NCBI GenBank assembly: GCA_037893225.1
Contig: JAZGUH010000204.1
Coordinates: 1,488,001-1,552,000 of the forward strand
Direction: 5' to 3'
Origin: Hippasteria phrygiana
Lineage: Eukaryota > Echinodermata > Asteroidea > Valvatida > Goniasteridae
Length of the DNA: 64,000 nucleotides
A program made the position numbers and the translations under genes. Positions 1-10,311 of this stretch are shown here, piece by piece. The number at the start of each line of letters is the position of its first letter. Position 1 is the first letter of the stretch. The notes beneath the pieces are model-generated. The model saw only the letters and a program-made list of their open reading frames with translations. It made no database searches and had not been told where the DNA came from.

Positions 1-546
1 GAGGGGCTAAATTATAGAGAACTTGCAGCTTTAGACAAAAAACTACAAACGCTCCGTGGTAGTTTAGAACTAAATTTAGCCGAGCTGAGTAGGATAGATG
101 ATGAAATTGCTAAAACAAAAGTAGCCTTAGGTGAATCAGAAAATGAAAACGAGCTAGACTACCTAGCTAATCAATTAAGAGATCTCGAAGGTGAAAGAGC
201 GCCTAGATTAGAGGCTGTACGAAGCAATACAGAAAGTATCCAAAACCAATTTCTGAGAATCAAAGAAACGATTAATAAAATATTAGAAAGAGATACCTCA
301 CTAAGAGAAAAGATTAGAATTCTGTTTCGAGAACAGGGTGTGACGGTCGTTAGTGTATTGGCCGCGTTTGCTTTAGCTATAAGTACGATCGTTGCTTCGT
401 TGGTGGCTGCTTTTGGTGGGGGTGGTGCAGCGACCGCTGCGGCGGTTGTTCCGACTCCAACGCCTACTCCGCCTAAACCCGGAGGTAACGTGAAAGATTG
501 GATAAGTAATCATTTAAAGAATTTGGCTAATTTAGTATACCCGTAG
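1..546 (+). CDS. Partial coiled-coil plus membrane-segment protein of a compact selfish or virus-like element
   Basis: The frame is open from the first base to a TAG at 544-546 (181 residues, N-terminus outside the window); no internal start is needed. Residues 1-100 are charged and heptad-like, rich in Leu, Glu, Lys and Arg (from ELAALDKKLQTLRGSLELN on), which suggests a coiled coil. A basic stretch LREKIRILFREQG follows, then a hydrophobic segment from VVSVLAAFALAISTIVASLV, a Gly/Ala-rich linker, a proline-threonine run (PTPTPTPP) and an amphipathic tail DWISNHLKNLANLVYP. I recall the basic/hydrophobic module (LREKIR-LF-EQG, then a membrane helix) from uncharacterised multicopy proteins in cnidarian and other marine invertebrate genomes; no function is known to me. 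It is intronless and lies just upstream of a second ORF, like genes of Polinton-type elements. Relatives as I remember them carry a longer hydrophobic C-terminus, so this copy may be truncated by the TAG. Inference: structural or membrane-associated protein. Confidence 0.6.
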   Translation, partial: EGLNYRELAALDKKLQTLRGSLELNLAELSRIDDEIAKTKVALGESENENELDYLANQLRDLEGERAPRLEAVRSNTESIQNQFLRIKETINKILERDTSLREKIRILFREQGVTVVSVLAAFALAISTIVASLVAAFGGGGAATAAAVVPTPTPTPPKPGGNVKDWISNHLKNLANLVYP

Positions 547-548
547 GT

Positions 549-923
549 GTGGTGCTAGAAGGATTAGCTATAGGATGTGTGGGTGTAAGTTTGGTATTAA
601 AACGATTTAGTAAAAAGTTTAGGGGTAAAGCTAAGAAACACGATGAGATTAGAGTAGTAGCAGAAACAAAATTAAATACGATAAATGAATTAGTGTCTCA
701 GGCTGTAGATGATGGCGACGTCTCCCACGAAGAATTTACTTTAATTAACGATGAATTAAAAAAGTTTTATGGAATGAAAGAAGATATTAGGGCACAAACT
801 AAAGCGAGGGAAGAGTCTGTTTCTAACCAAAAAGAAATAGACGATGAGGTCAAAAAGAAAGTGGTTGAGCTTCTAGCGAAAGAAAAAAAAGATCTTATCG
901 CAAAACTTACAACTTCAAATTAG
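549..923 (+). CDS. Small charged helical protein, second ORF of the same compact element
   Basis: The ORF encodes 124 residues and ends in TAG at 921-923. The frame is open back to 531, just after a TAA at 528-530, and has no ATG; the first possible starts are GTG codons at 549 and 552. It probably represents either a downstream piece of ORF 1 split by a stop and frameshift, or a protein expressed by reinitiation. It opens with a short hydrophobic stretch (LEGLAIGCVGVSLVL), then a very basic patch (KRFSKKFRGKAKKHDEIR), then a helix-rich acidic/basic domain containing AETKLNTINELVSQAVDDG and an SHEEF motif, and ends in a Lys-rich tail. The KHDEIR...KLNTI...DGDVSHEEF pattern resembles a family I have seen in cnidarian-type repeated ORFs, but I cannot assign a function. 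Spacing to the upstream stop is 2 bp. Codon use is AT-rich, like ORF 1. Confidence 0.55.
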   Translation: MVLEGLAIGCVGVSLVLKRFSKKFRGKAKKHDEIRVVAETKLNTINELVSQAVDDGDVSHEEFTLINDELKKFYGMKEDIRAQTKAREESVSNQKEIDDEVKKKVVELLAKEKKDLIAKLTTSN

Positions 924-1033
924 AAATATGTAAAGAGTACGCTGTGCCTGTAGGGCATAGCGGTGAACCACCTAGCTATGAGAGTGCTCAAGAGAGTTTA
1001 GAGACTAGGCCTAGCGCTCCTTGCAAAGAGTAG
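869..1033 (+). CDS. Short overlapping frame with a PPxY motif
   Basis: This frame is open from just after a TGA at 866-868 to TAG at 1031-1033 and overlaps the end of the previous ORF by 55 bp in another frame. It has no ATG. From about 905 it reads TYNFKLEICKEYAVPVG and then HSGEPPSYESAQESLETRPS. The sequence PPSY fits the PPxY motif bound by WW domains of NEDD4-type ligases and used as a late budding motif by many enveloped viruses. No gene is claimed to be intact; it could be a frameshifted C-terminal tail of the preceding ORF or chance. Confidence 0.3.
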   Translation, partial: ASSERKKRSYRKTYNFKLEICKEYAVPVGHSGEPPSYESAQESLETRPSAPCKE

Positions 1034-1092
1034 TTGTAGTTAGTAACGCAGTAGAGCGTAGCTATGTGAGTATAGTAGATTTATGTAAATAC

Positions 1093-1140
1093 AAAAATAA
1101 CCCTCACCTCTCCAGTAGAGGTGAGGGTTATTTTTTTTTT
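1093..1140 (+). terminator. Perfect 19-bp hairpin followed by a T-run
   Basis: Bases 1093-1111 pair perfectly with 1117-1135 around the 5-base loop CCAGT; the stem core is AACCCTCACCTCT with AGAGGTGAGGGTT, and T's continue to 1140. It lies 60 bp after the last reading frame of the compact element. The form is that of an intrinsic terminator or of the hairpins that mark transcript 3' ends in some large DNA viruses. Function in this organism is inference. Confidence 0.6.
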
Positions 1141-1370
1141 GTTCCGAGAGTTGGCCGCCCGGGCGCCCGGGCGTTTTCGTACGCTTGTGGACTATGGAAA
1201 ACACTTTTTATTTTCTTGATTTTGTGCAAATTTTGGTGTGTAGTACCCCAGCAAAATTTTGGGCGATTTTTTGACTATTTTGTTTTTTAAAAATTTGACA
1301 TATATACCTACAGCAAAATTGGAGAGAAAAGTGAAAAAACAGGATTTGTCGCTGAATCGGCATTTACCTT
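1141..1370. other. Right flank of the compact element, non-coding
   Basis: No credible gene. It contains a perfect 18-bp GC palindrome at 1156-1173 (CGCCCGGGCGCCCGGGCG) in otherwise AT-rich DNA, then T-rich sequence up to the first repeat unit. The palindrome may be part of the terminus of the ORF element, but no partner end is visible because the left side is outside the window. Confidence 0.4.
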
Positions 1371-3800
1371 ACTACTTCTGGTACAGTGTTTGTGGACAAA
1401 CACAGGGCTGTTTTGTTTTTTTGTGTAAAATTGTGATTAAAATGAAATTTCAAAAATTTCAAAAATCATAAACAAAATTGACGATGACGTCATCATGACA
1501 TCATTTCAGATTTTGCATGCTAGTTACAGTTTCTACCTACCCACCAATTTTCATGACGATCGGACCTATCCTTATATGTGTTTTTAAAAAGCACATTTTT
1601 GATGTCATCATGTCGTCACACATTTTTTTCCCTTTTAGGGCATATCTTTGAGACCTACCAAAGCTATAACAAAAAGAATTTTGAAAATATCTTGTTTTGT
1701 TTGCCAGATATATTTAAAAGAATTTTACGATTTCAAAATTTCAAAAATTCATAACAAATCACGTGATGACGTCATCATGACGTCATTTCAGATTTGGCAT
1801 GCTGGTGGCAGTATCTACTTACCCACCAATTTTCATGACGATCGGACCTATCCTTATATGTTTTTTAAAAAAGCACATTTTTGATGACGTCATCATGACG
1901 TCACACATTTTTTTCCTTTTTAGGGCATATCTTTGAGACATACCAAAGCTATAACAAAAAGCATTTTGAAAATATCTTGTTTTGTTCGCTAGATATATTG
2001 AAAAGAATGTTACGATTTTAAAATTTCTAAAATTCATAAAAAGTCACGTGATGACGTCATCATGACGTAAATGTTCGGCATACATTCTGAGCAGTTAGTC
2101 TAAGTGTCTGCCAAGTTTAAAGCCAATCGGCAGCATAAAAGTAGCCAAAGTGCCGGTAAGAAAGAAAACGTGTACAAATGCTATGGGCATTTGGCTGAAA
2201 AAGAAAAAAAAAAAAAAAATAAATAAAATAAAAAATAACGAAAACAAGGGCTGTTTTGGAAAAGTTTCCAAAACAGCCAAAAATCAGAACAAAAACAAAG
2301 CCTTTTCCGACGGATTGTCGGAAAAGCCAAAAAAAAGAAAAACTAGAGCCAATAGTGTTTGTGGACAAACACAGGGCTGTTTCGGTTTTTTTGTGGTAGT
2401 TTGATTGCGAATTAAAAAAATTTAGAAATTAATAGAAAATCAACCAATGAAGTCACTCTGGCTTTTGCATGCTAGTAACAATACCTACGTATCCACCAAT
2501 TTTCATAACGATGGTACCTACCCTTATACGTGTTTCAAAAAAGCACATTTTTTTATGACGTCATCATGACGTGTCGCATTTTTCACATGTATGTATGTAT
2601 GTATCTATGACCTAACAAAGGTATTGTAAAAAGAATTTCGAAACTAATTTGTTCCGTTGATGAGATATGGCTGAAAGGTCCAAATACTTAAACATTATAT
2701 CAAATTTTTTTCGCTTTTTAGGGCATATCTTTGAGACATACGAAAGCTATAACAAAAAGAATTTTGAAAATATCTTGTTTTGTTCGCTAGATATATTGAA
2801 AAGAATGTTACGATTTCAAAAATTGAAAATTCAGTGACTTAAAAAAAACTACAAATCAACCCTTTTTATAAACAGCATGCACATTTAAGCTATGGTTATC
2901 TGCCCTTCCCAGAATTCCTTTGTGTTATATTGAATTTGGTCAAAATTTTTAAATGGCTCTTATTTCTTACTTGAGTGAGCCACGATCATGACATTTTGGA
3001 ATTATGTACAGGAAAATTCAATATATACATTTTTGTAATCGGATTGACCCTTACATGCGTTAAAAAAAAATAATATTTTGATGATGTCATCATGACGTCA
3101 CACAATTTTCGCCTTTTAGGGCTTATCTTTGAGACATACCAAACCTATGACAAAAATAATTTTGAAAATATCTTGTTTTGTTTGCTAGATATATTGAAAA
3201 GAATGTTACGATTTTAGAACTTCAAAAATTCAGCGACTTGAAAAAAGACCAGAAATCGACCCCTTTTATAAACAGCAAGCACATTTAAGCCATGGTTATC
3301 TGTCCTTCCCAGAATTCCTTTGTGTTATATATTTAATTTGGTCTAAATTTTGAAATGGCTGTTATTTCTTACTTGAGTGAGCCACGATCATGAAATTTAG
3401 GAATTAGGTACAGGAAAATTCAATGTATACATTTTTGTTATCGGATTGAGCCTTACATGCGTTAAAAAAAATACATTTTTGATGACGTCATCATGACGTC
3501 ACACAATTTTCGCCTTTTAAGGCATATCTTTGAGACATACCAAAGCTATAACAAAAAGAATTTTGAAAATATCTTGTTTTGTTCGCTAGATATATTGGAA
3601 AGAATGTTACGATTTTCAAAATTCAAAAATTCATAAAAAATCACGTGATGACGTCATCATGACGTAAAAGTTCGGCATACATTCTGAGTAGTTGGTTTAA
3701 GTGTCTGTTAAGTTTAAAGGCAATCGGCTGCATAAAAAACATCTTAACGAAAACAAGGGCTGTTTCGAAAAACTTTCGAAACAGCAAAAAATCAGTTATA
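1371..3800 (-). mobile_element. CRE-dyad repeat block with two rolling-circle-like 3' ends
   Basis: This is a chain of repeat units read on the minus strand. The 18-bp hairpin GTGTTTGTGGACAAACAC occurs at 1386-1403 and 2355-2372; the second has CTAG at 2343-2346, next to an A-run that ends the previous unit (GGCTGAAAAAG plus poly-A). Units carry TGACGTCATCATGACGTCA or near versions about every 140 bp, separated alternately by a TTAGGGCATATCTTTGAGAC-type spacer and a GCATGCTAGTGACAGTATCT-type spacer. From 2880 on another spacer type (CCCAGAATTCCTTTGTGTTA) appears. Small foldback hairpins lie at 2236-2278, 2300-2328 and 3749-3786. No protein gene is supported. Confidence 0.65.
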
Positions 3801-3824
3801 AAAATAAATTTTATAATAAATTAA

Positions 3825-4110
3825 TTTTTTTAATGTAAAAACAATGTCTGTTATTCAAACCTTACTTTCATTAACTTTAAATCGCTTATACTGACTCTAA
3901 AGGGATCTATAAGGCCAGTTTCCTTAAAGTGTACTGTACTACATTTATCTTGTGTACAATGCATATGATTCTGAAGTAATACCTATACAGCATTTATACA
4001 TAGGCTCATTACATGCATTGAGTTAAACCTATCAATTGATTCCCAACCCCCGACACTCCCTGATCCCCTCCCACCCCCCACCACCACCACACCCCCACCC
4101 CCTCCCCGAT
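3825..4110. mobile_element. Fragment of a hAT-like element related to the copy at 11325-12498
   Basis: The stretch from about 3829 (AATGTAAAAACAATGTCTGT) through TTAACTTTAAATCGCTTATA and TACATTTATCTTGTGTACAA matches, with a few indels, the interior at about 11455-11720 of the hAT-like element further right. Both copies run into a long C-rich strand (here about 4047-4110). No ends are visible here, so it is a truncated copy. Confidence 0.6.
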
Positions 4111-4204
4111 CCTTGATCCTTTTGCAAGGCTATTTTAATCAAAACATAAATCTTACATGACAGCATCAAAATTCTAATTCTCATCCTATAAAGGGGGGAG
4201 GTGT

Positions 4205-5563
4205 CAGTGTTCGATTTAGACGGGTGCACGCATGCACTGGTGCATGTACTTTTTCCTCTGTGCACGTAAACCTCTGGTACAACGTGCACGCTGTGCATGT
4301 ACTTTTTTAGGCCTGTACCTGCTGGTATATTTCCCCATGTTGAACAACGTATCACATCAACGCGCACCGGATTTATTGCACGCAACGCAACGATCGACAT
4401 GATGTGTGCGTGCCTGCATATTACCATCGTTGTAGTCTTGGTCAAGTGCAAACAACCGCAACCGATCTGCTACCGTATTATTCCCAATGTACAATGTACG
4501 TACACGCAGCTAAACATTGACTTAAGAAAAGACCCGTTAACCCGGCCCCCGCGACCTGGGGTTAGAGCAATTGATCAATAAAGCCAACCCCATCTGCGCG
4601 TGCGCGTTGCTTTGTTGCTAGTCTTGGTCAAGTGCAAGCAACCGCACTGAATGCCACCGTCTTATTCCCAGTGTACAATGCATGTACATGCATCTAACAC
4701 GAAGCGAAAGTCGTCTTGAGAAACGACAAATGCGTGCGGCACATGCATTGTGCACAAGACATGCAAGACAATGTTTTTGACAGCTCACGTGTGATTTGGG
4801 CGTCCATGGTATAAATTATCGGCTGTTACTAATCAACAGTGTCGAAATAGAAACAAACGCTCGTCTTTCTAGTGCCGCAAGGAAGCCAACTGAAGGTAAA
4901 TGTCGTAGTACTCCAACAACTCAACAAGTGAAGCCTTGTCATCAACCCGGCCCCCGATACTTCCTGCCCCGATTGCCGGCGCGGCCCCGGCACCCGGGCC
5001 GATTCGCGATCTCTCGGTGGCCGGCCCTGATATTAAATTTTAGCGGAACCGAGCTCAGTCCCGGCGGGTCCGATCTCATGATGCTGTACACGTGGTGATT
5101 TCCATCAGGTATTTAAAAAGAAAAATTATTCCTCCGTTCTTCCGGTAAGGAAAAAGTGACGTCATCACGATAATATCGCGATATTTTTGGGCCGATATTT
5201 CGGTATCAAAATATCGAACAGCCTTCTGACACCGTGGAACATGATACTACAGTAGTAACGTAACTTCGGCTTCGCCTTCGTCTTCTCGCGATCGTGTCAG
5301 AGATTGCTAATTACCACTGATGAAATACACAAACAGCGAATACCAATTGTACAAAAACACATTTTATTTACAAAGCAAAACAATAGCTACATTTGAAAAT
5401 TTGTAGGAATACACATATTTTAAAACAACAAATATGTCTACCTATTGTTCTTTTGGACTTGTGTGCACACTTTTTTGTGCATGTAAAATTTATTTTGTGC
5501 ATGTAACTTTTTCGGTCTACATGCACCAGTGCACGCGACTTTTTTTTTCTAAATCGACCCCTG
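4205..5563. mobile_element. Non-autonomous hAT-type element with perfect 8-bp target duplication
   Basis: GGAGGTGT occurs at 4197-4204 and again at 5564-5571. Between them the left end reads CAGTGTTCGATTTAGA and the reverse complement of the right end reads CAGGGGTCGATTTAGA; both continue into GTGCACTGGTGCATGTA-type sequence. An 8-bp duplication and CAGNG termini are typical of hAT transposons. No transposase frame is visible in the 1359 bp. The interior holds a diverged tandem duplication: about 4430-4520 and 4615-4710 both contain GTCTTGGTCAAGTGCAA and a TATTCCCA.TGTACAATG string. Confidence 0.85.
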
Positions 5564-5571
5564 GGAGGTGT

Positions 5572-6318
5572 TCCCACCCATTTAGGTTATTTGGTCCTGA
5601 TTTTACACTGTTGTCAATGGAGCTTGAATTAGTGTGGTGCACCCTATACACCTAAAAAGAAAGAGGATGGGTAGATGGGTGTTTTTTAGTAATTGGGGCA
5701 AGTAATTACTAGGAAAAACAAACTGAAAACTGTAATCATCATCATTTGACCTTGCCTGTAACCTTTGACCTCAAATTGACCTGATATTCTTATTATGTCT
5801 TGTCAGGTAATTTTGTCGAAACAAATTGTGTTACTTGCAGCTCGTGTGATAATACAAATTAAAAAAGCAACATAATTGGGTCATATAAGACCCCAGGCTT
5901 GGCCTTTGACCCCTCAAATTAACATTATATGTAAATTATTTCATTTTGGATAAAATGTTCAACATGGACAATGGGCGGTATTATTTCTGAACAATATGCA
6001 CAAGCATTTCAATAGAAGGAAACATTGGCAGTTTCGTCGCACATGTGTTTATTAGATTACTGTTGCAAACTGCACTCAGTAATGTCATATTGCCTCCAGA
6101 AATATATGTACATATATAGCTCTTTCACATAGATATCGGAATAATGTAGTGGAATTTTCTGTAGCGGAATAATGCAGTGTGTGTATGTCCTATGTAACGG
6201 GGCTGATATCAAAGTAGCATAATGGAACACGGACACACTACATTTTTCTGCAAGCGTGAATGGGATGACAAATTTATCTTCAAGCAAACTTCATGCAAGA
6301 TCCTCACCGAACCATACA
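5572..6318. other. Unassigned sequence
   Basis: I see no gene, no repeat unit of the main families and no element ends in this AT-rich stretch. Confidence 0.5.
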
Positions 6319-7180
6319 CTAGTGTACACGTTCAGAGATATTGTACAAGATCACCATGTACATGTACAACGTATGGTATGCGAAGCTAGTGTTCATTGTC
6401 CAGAAGTCCATGAAATTCCTGGAAGCAAGCCCCTTTCTTGCAGAGATACACTTGGCACAAGGAGCATGCATAGTGCGTTTCAAACACAGCGACCTGATGG
6501 TGTTCTGCGGACCTTCATTGAGCAGGTTCAGCATGCCTTTTTTTCGTCCAAGATGTACATGTACTTGTGAATGGCCATGGAGGATGTCTGGTTGCACATC
6601 CCCACAATTTGGGTGCCTGTTGATGTTCCCGAGACGGACCGCTTCCGAGAGGAGAAGTTATCAACAAGCTGATGTACATGTACGAGTGCTAATTTGAAAG
6701 TCTTCAGGGAATATTTTCTTTTGTCGGATGGTAGTGGCATGTGAGAGAGTGAATGTAATATGTACGCATTGACAGTGGCAATATCGATCAGACCCCACAT
6801 CATATATTTCCACAATTTTTTGCCTGATCGTCCAATATTATAATATGCACGTGACTGGTCATTCTGGTCAACACCTATGTATTTATTATTCATAACAACC
6901 ATATTTGGTACACGATGCACTTCATCTTTGTTCTTGGTTCTAGTTTTCACCACATCTCACCCGTCACTGTTACTTGCAATCATCCTCGCATCTCGTTTGT
7001 CCTTCCATTTGCAGACAAGAATTCCCTGTGGATTGATCATTTGCTTCTTTTCACCTTTCTTCAATTTTGCGTTGATGACCTCCTTTGGTAGACCCTTACT
7101 ATTTTGCCTAACAGTACCACAGTAGAATGTGTGATTCTGCAGTAGTTTCTCCAGTAGTTTTACTGAGGAAAAGAAATTGT
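6319..7180 (-). pseudogene. piggyBac transposase pseudogene, 3' exon (catalytic core end and Cys/His tail)
   Basis: On the minus strand from 7180 downwards the frame reads DNFFSSVKLLEKLL, then GTVRQNSKGLPKEV, KWKDKRDARM, GVDQNDQSRAYYNIGRSGKK and WKYMMWGLIDIATVNAYILH. These are successive landmarks of the piggyBac DDE transposase (DDE_Tnp_1_7), including the second catalytic Asp (DNFF) and the Asp pair of GVDQNDQ. One in-frame TGA at 6957-6959 interrupts the frame; the same frame resumes directly after it. Near 6590 homology shifts to another frame (6597-6319), where a Cys-containing tail (APCAKCISARKG...TSFAYHT) resembles the C-terminal zinc-binding region of the family. One Gly of the usual GGVD is missing. 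The copy is dead because of the stop and frameshift. Confidence 0.88.
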
Positions 7181-9237
7181 CTGCATGTGGGTCTGTCCAC
7201 ACTAATTAACGGTTCCAACTGATAACTTTGTGGGTGAGACATGGGAGGTGGGTTTCAAAGCAGGATTTATGCTAATTTTGGTTTTCTAGACATTCCTGTG
7301 TCATTCGTGATTGCACTGATAAATAGATAGGCTGATTCACTGGATATGTAGGAAATTACTAGGCCATCTTTAAAGACCAACTAAAACGCCCCAATTTGTT
7401 TGACTTTTTGGACTTATCTGATAGTTTATGCCTCCCCAAAACTAATGTAACAAGTTTCATGATTCTGAAGAAAAAAAAATGTTTTTGAGCCTTTTCCTTC
7501 TAAGCGTAGAGTCTGTACGTATTTCTTTTTCTAAGGCTAGTATTAGTTGCTGTGCTTTTTGCACATGATTCAGGTGTAACACTACGGTAAACATATTTTA
7601 AAGTGTTGACATCTTTGTGAGACACATTTAGAATTGGGGTTGTAGGCTTGTTCTTGATGAAAAGCTAGTTATGAGTCATACTTTCTTTTGTTTGCAGTCG
7701 GCTTTTATTGGGACCTGCCGGTGAGTTGTGTGTGAGCTGATGCTATACTCTAGTCTGGCGACTTTGCTAATGCAGCCCTAAGGACCCGCACCTTCTCATA
7801 CACACAATTTCTGTTATAAGGTACCAGACTCAATCGCATGCAGCGCATGCGGTACCGTGCGTGTACAATGCATGTTGAGTCGAAGCAAGCGTGGAGGCAG
7901 ATGGCCGGGGCTCTGGCTGCTAGAGCCGGCAACCGCAGGGAACGTCGTCGTGGTCTGGGGTGTGTGAGTCCGGGACAGGATTGGAATGCTTGGTGCCTTT
8001 AGAGTTGGAATGGCTCCAGCCTTCAAACGGAATTGGGCCTTCAAACCCAGCTGAGTTTTCATTCTAACACTATCATCAATACAGTCTTTGGCGAAATGTT
8101 CTGCACATTTTCGACCATTTTGACAGCCGAAATCAGATATTGTATTGTCTACAAAGCGGACCCTGCACTGTCTCCTTTGAACTCCATTAGCACTGGGAAT
8201 CGCAGGAAGGTTAGGTCAGGATTTTTGTCGCTGATCCTCGTGCAACCCCCAACTACAAACGAATGAGGCATAATGATTATCTCAGAACCATGCTCCTACT
8301 GAAATAATATCAAAATTTGACAAAATAGACGGGAAAACGGAGGAGTTATGTCGACCAAAACTCTTCCAGCAGCATCAACTCCACGTACGTACATGCATAG
8401 TGTTTGGCTGTAGTATCAACCGACTCTACACGTGTACGTCACAGGGTCACGTACATACATTTACATGATGAGCTTTCGCGAAACAGGATAAATGGTTAAG
8501 AATAACAACCCTTTCTTTTAAATATATAATTCCCTCTCGTCTGCAAACTAATCTCCATCAGTTAATAGAATATTTAAACTGTCGGAGAAGTCCAAAAAGT
8601 CCCCCAAAAAATTGGCGTTTTAGTTGCTCTTTAAAATGAAATGAAGGATAATGTTCATAACATTGACAGACATTCTTGAATCATACAGGTATTCTTTATA
8701 TAAATAATCTAGTCCTAGTTCCATTTAAATATTACTTGTTCAATGTAGAATTGTTAATCACTCAAACTAAAGTAACCTGTATATTATTTATGAAATTAAG
8801 ATGCGACTTGAACAACGTTCATAACATGGACAGAATTTTGTGAAAAATGTCTGTCCCTGTTATGAACATGAAGTCTTGAAGATGTACACCCTATACTTTA
8901 AAAATACCTGGAGGTTTAACCTGAGATTGGCTAGTGGCAATGCCTCAATAGATAGCTTTACATTAGGAACAAATTTGGGATAATTCATTTATTTCATTAC
9001 TACTTCCCAACACTTTAAAATGAAATGTCTGTCCATGTTATGAACATTAAATCTTGAGGATAATCCTCTGTAATTCCTCCAAACCTGAGAAATTTATCAA
9101 ACATTTTGGTGGGCAATGTTCTAACTAGAATATTGGATGTAGGAAGAGGGAAAACATGTCAAATTACTTCATGTATCGACTCCTGTACCTGGTTCCCTCT
9201 AAATGTCACACTTTTGTAACCGTTAGTGTGGAAAGAC
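7181..9237 (-). other. Inferred intron of the piggyBac pseudogene (or later insertion)
   Basis: The segment between the two transposase exons contains no coding match. It holds four copies of a composite motif CTGTCCNTGTTATGAACA at 8650-8870 and 9023-9050: two on the minus strand, then two on the plus strand. The donor hexamer is weak, so an insertion that happens to leave GT...AG borders is the alternative. Confidence 0.5.
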
Positions 9238-9486
9238 CCATGTATACATGGTGGTTGGTACCAAGGAGCTTGTGTGTGAGATTCATTACAACAAAAAATC
9301 CAAGCCCTGCTCCACTTCGATTGCTGTTTTTCCCTGTGTACACATTGAAATTAGAACAGTAGCCGGTTAACGAGTCACACAAACACCGCAGTTTGATGCC
9401 CCATTTGATAGGCTTCTTTGGCATATATTGCTTCCACCCTAGCCTTCCATCGAATTGAATCATGGCCTCATCCACTGACAGTTGTG
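9238..9486 (-). pseudogene. piggyBac transposase pseudogene, upstream exon (first catalytic Asp)
   Basis: The minus-strand frame contains QLSVDEAMIQFDGRLGWKQY, then MPKKPIKWGIKLRCLCDSLT and LLGTNHHVYM, the characteristic piggyBac block around the first catalytic Asp (SVDEAMI). It joins in phase to the 3' exon: the exon would end ATG-G at 9238, an intron with GT donor (GTCTTT) runs to a CATGCAG acceptor at 7181, and the junction restores GAC for the Asp of DNFF. The 5' border also looks like an acceptor (TTTCACACATGCAG then CACAACTG, exon from 9486). The inferred intron is 2057 bp. No N-terminal exon and no TTAA-flanked ends were found. Confidence 0.85.
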
Positions 9487-9603
9487 CTGCATGTGTGAAA
9501 TTTAAAGAAGTTCTCACCAAAGGATGTTATTATCGTGCAAACTTTGTACAGTTTGTCAGTTTGATTGTGATTTATTGCGGCCAATAAGAATCTCCATAAT
9601 TTC

Positions 9604-9867
9604 TTGAACAAAACAAAAACCATGTCACCTGTGAGTGATAATGTAGAAAAAGTATTTACCAGTGTTTTTGTGATTGTTCCTCAGAATGGAAGAATATCTA
9701 TAGATGAAGCTGTACACTATTCAAGATTGCTCGGCATTGTAGCGTCAGCAGAGACAGAGGCCCGCACAATTGCAGAGGTTAACAATGCCTTCCAAGACAA
9801 AAGGGTGTACAATTTTGGTGTATACAAGTACTACAAACATCGTTCTTGTCAGCGACGTATTTTACAG
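9604..9867 (+). CDS. Possible exon of an unidentified gene
   Basis: The plus frame has an ATG at 9622 and continues to ...YKYYKHRSCQRRILQ, where a GTAAAG donor-like site follows at 9868. The composition (RISIDEAVHYSRLLGIVASA, then ARTIAEVNNAFQDKRVYNFG) is protein-like and mixed, unlike the low-complexity shadow frames around it. I do not recognise a family. It could be an exon of a host gene or of another element. Only the reading frame and the plausible donor support it. Confidence 0.25.
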
Positions 9868-10311
9868 GTAAAGTGCATGCATCTGAATCTGTAGATTCAT
9901 GAATTTCATATTTTTCAAGGTCTAATGTGTGGTCCTGAAGATTAATGTCAATTTCATTTAATATTTTAGACAGCTTACCATGTTTTTTCGCATTCAGTTC
10001 GCTTGAGTTCGCGAGCTTTTAAAATCTTCTTAAGTCTTTGACAACGCCGACAGTTCCATACAACGCCATACATATTCTGATCTCTGCATGATCAGAACGG
10101 CCTATTCATACTTGTTTGGCTCATTTAAATATCAATGTAAACTCGAAAGACTGGCCAAACCGCGATCGAAACGGCAAGCTCTTTGAAAGGGTAGGCTCAT
10201 TATTACTCCGTCGTGCCAATCCGAGTTTGGAACTGCCTTTTTGATATTATTATTTCTTATTTAAGTCAGCAAAATTCGTTGCTCTTTTAAAAAAAATGTA
10301 TACATGAAAAC

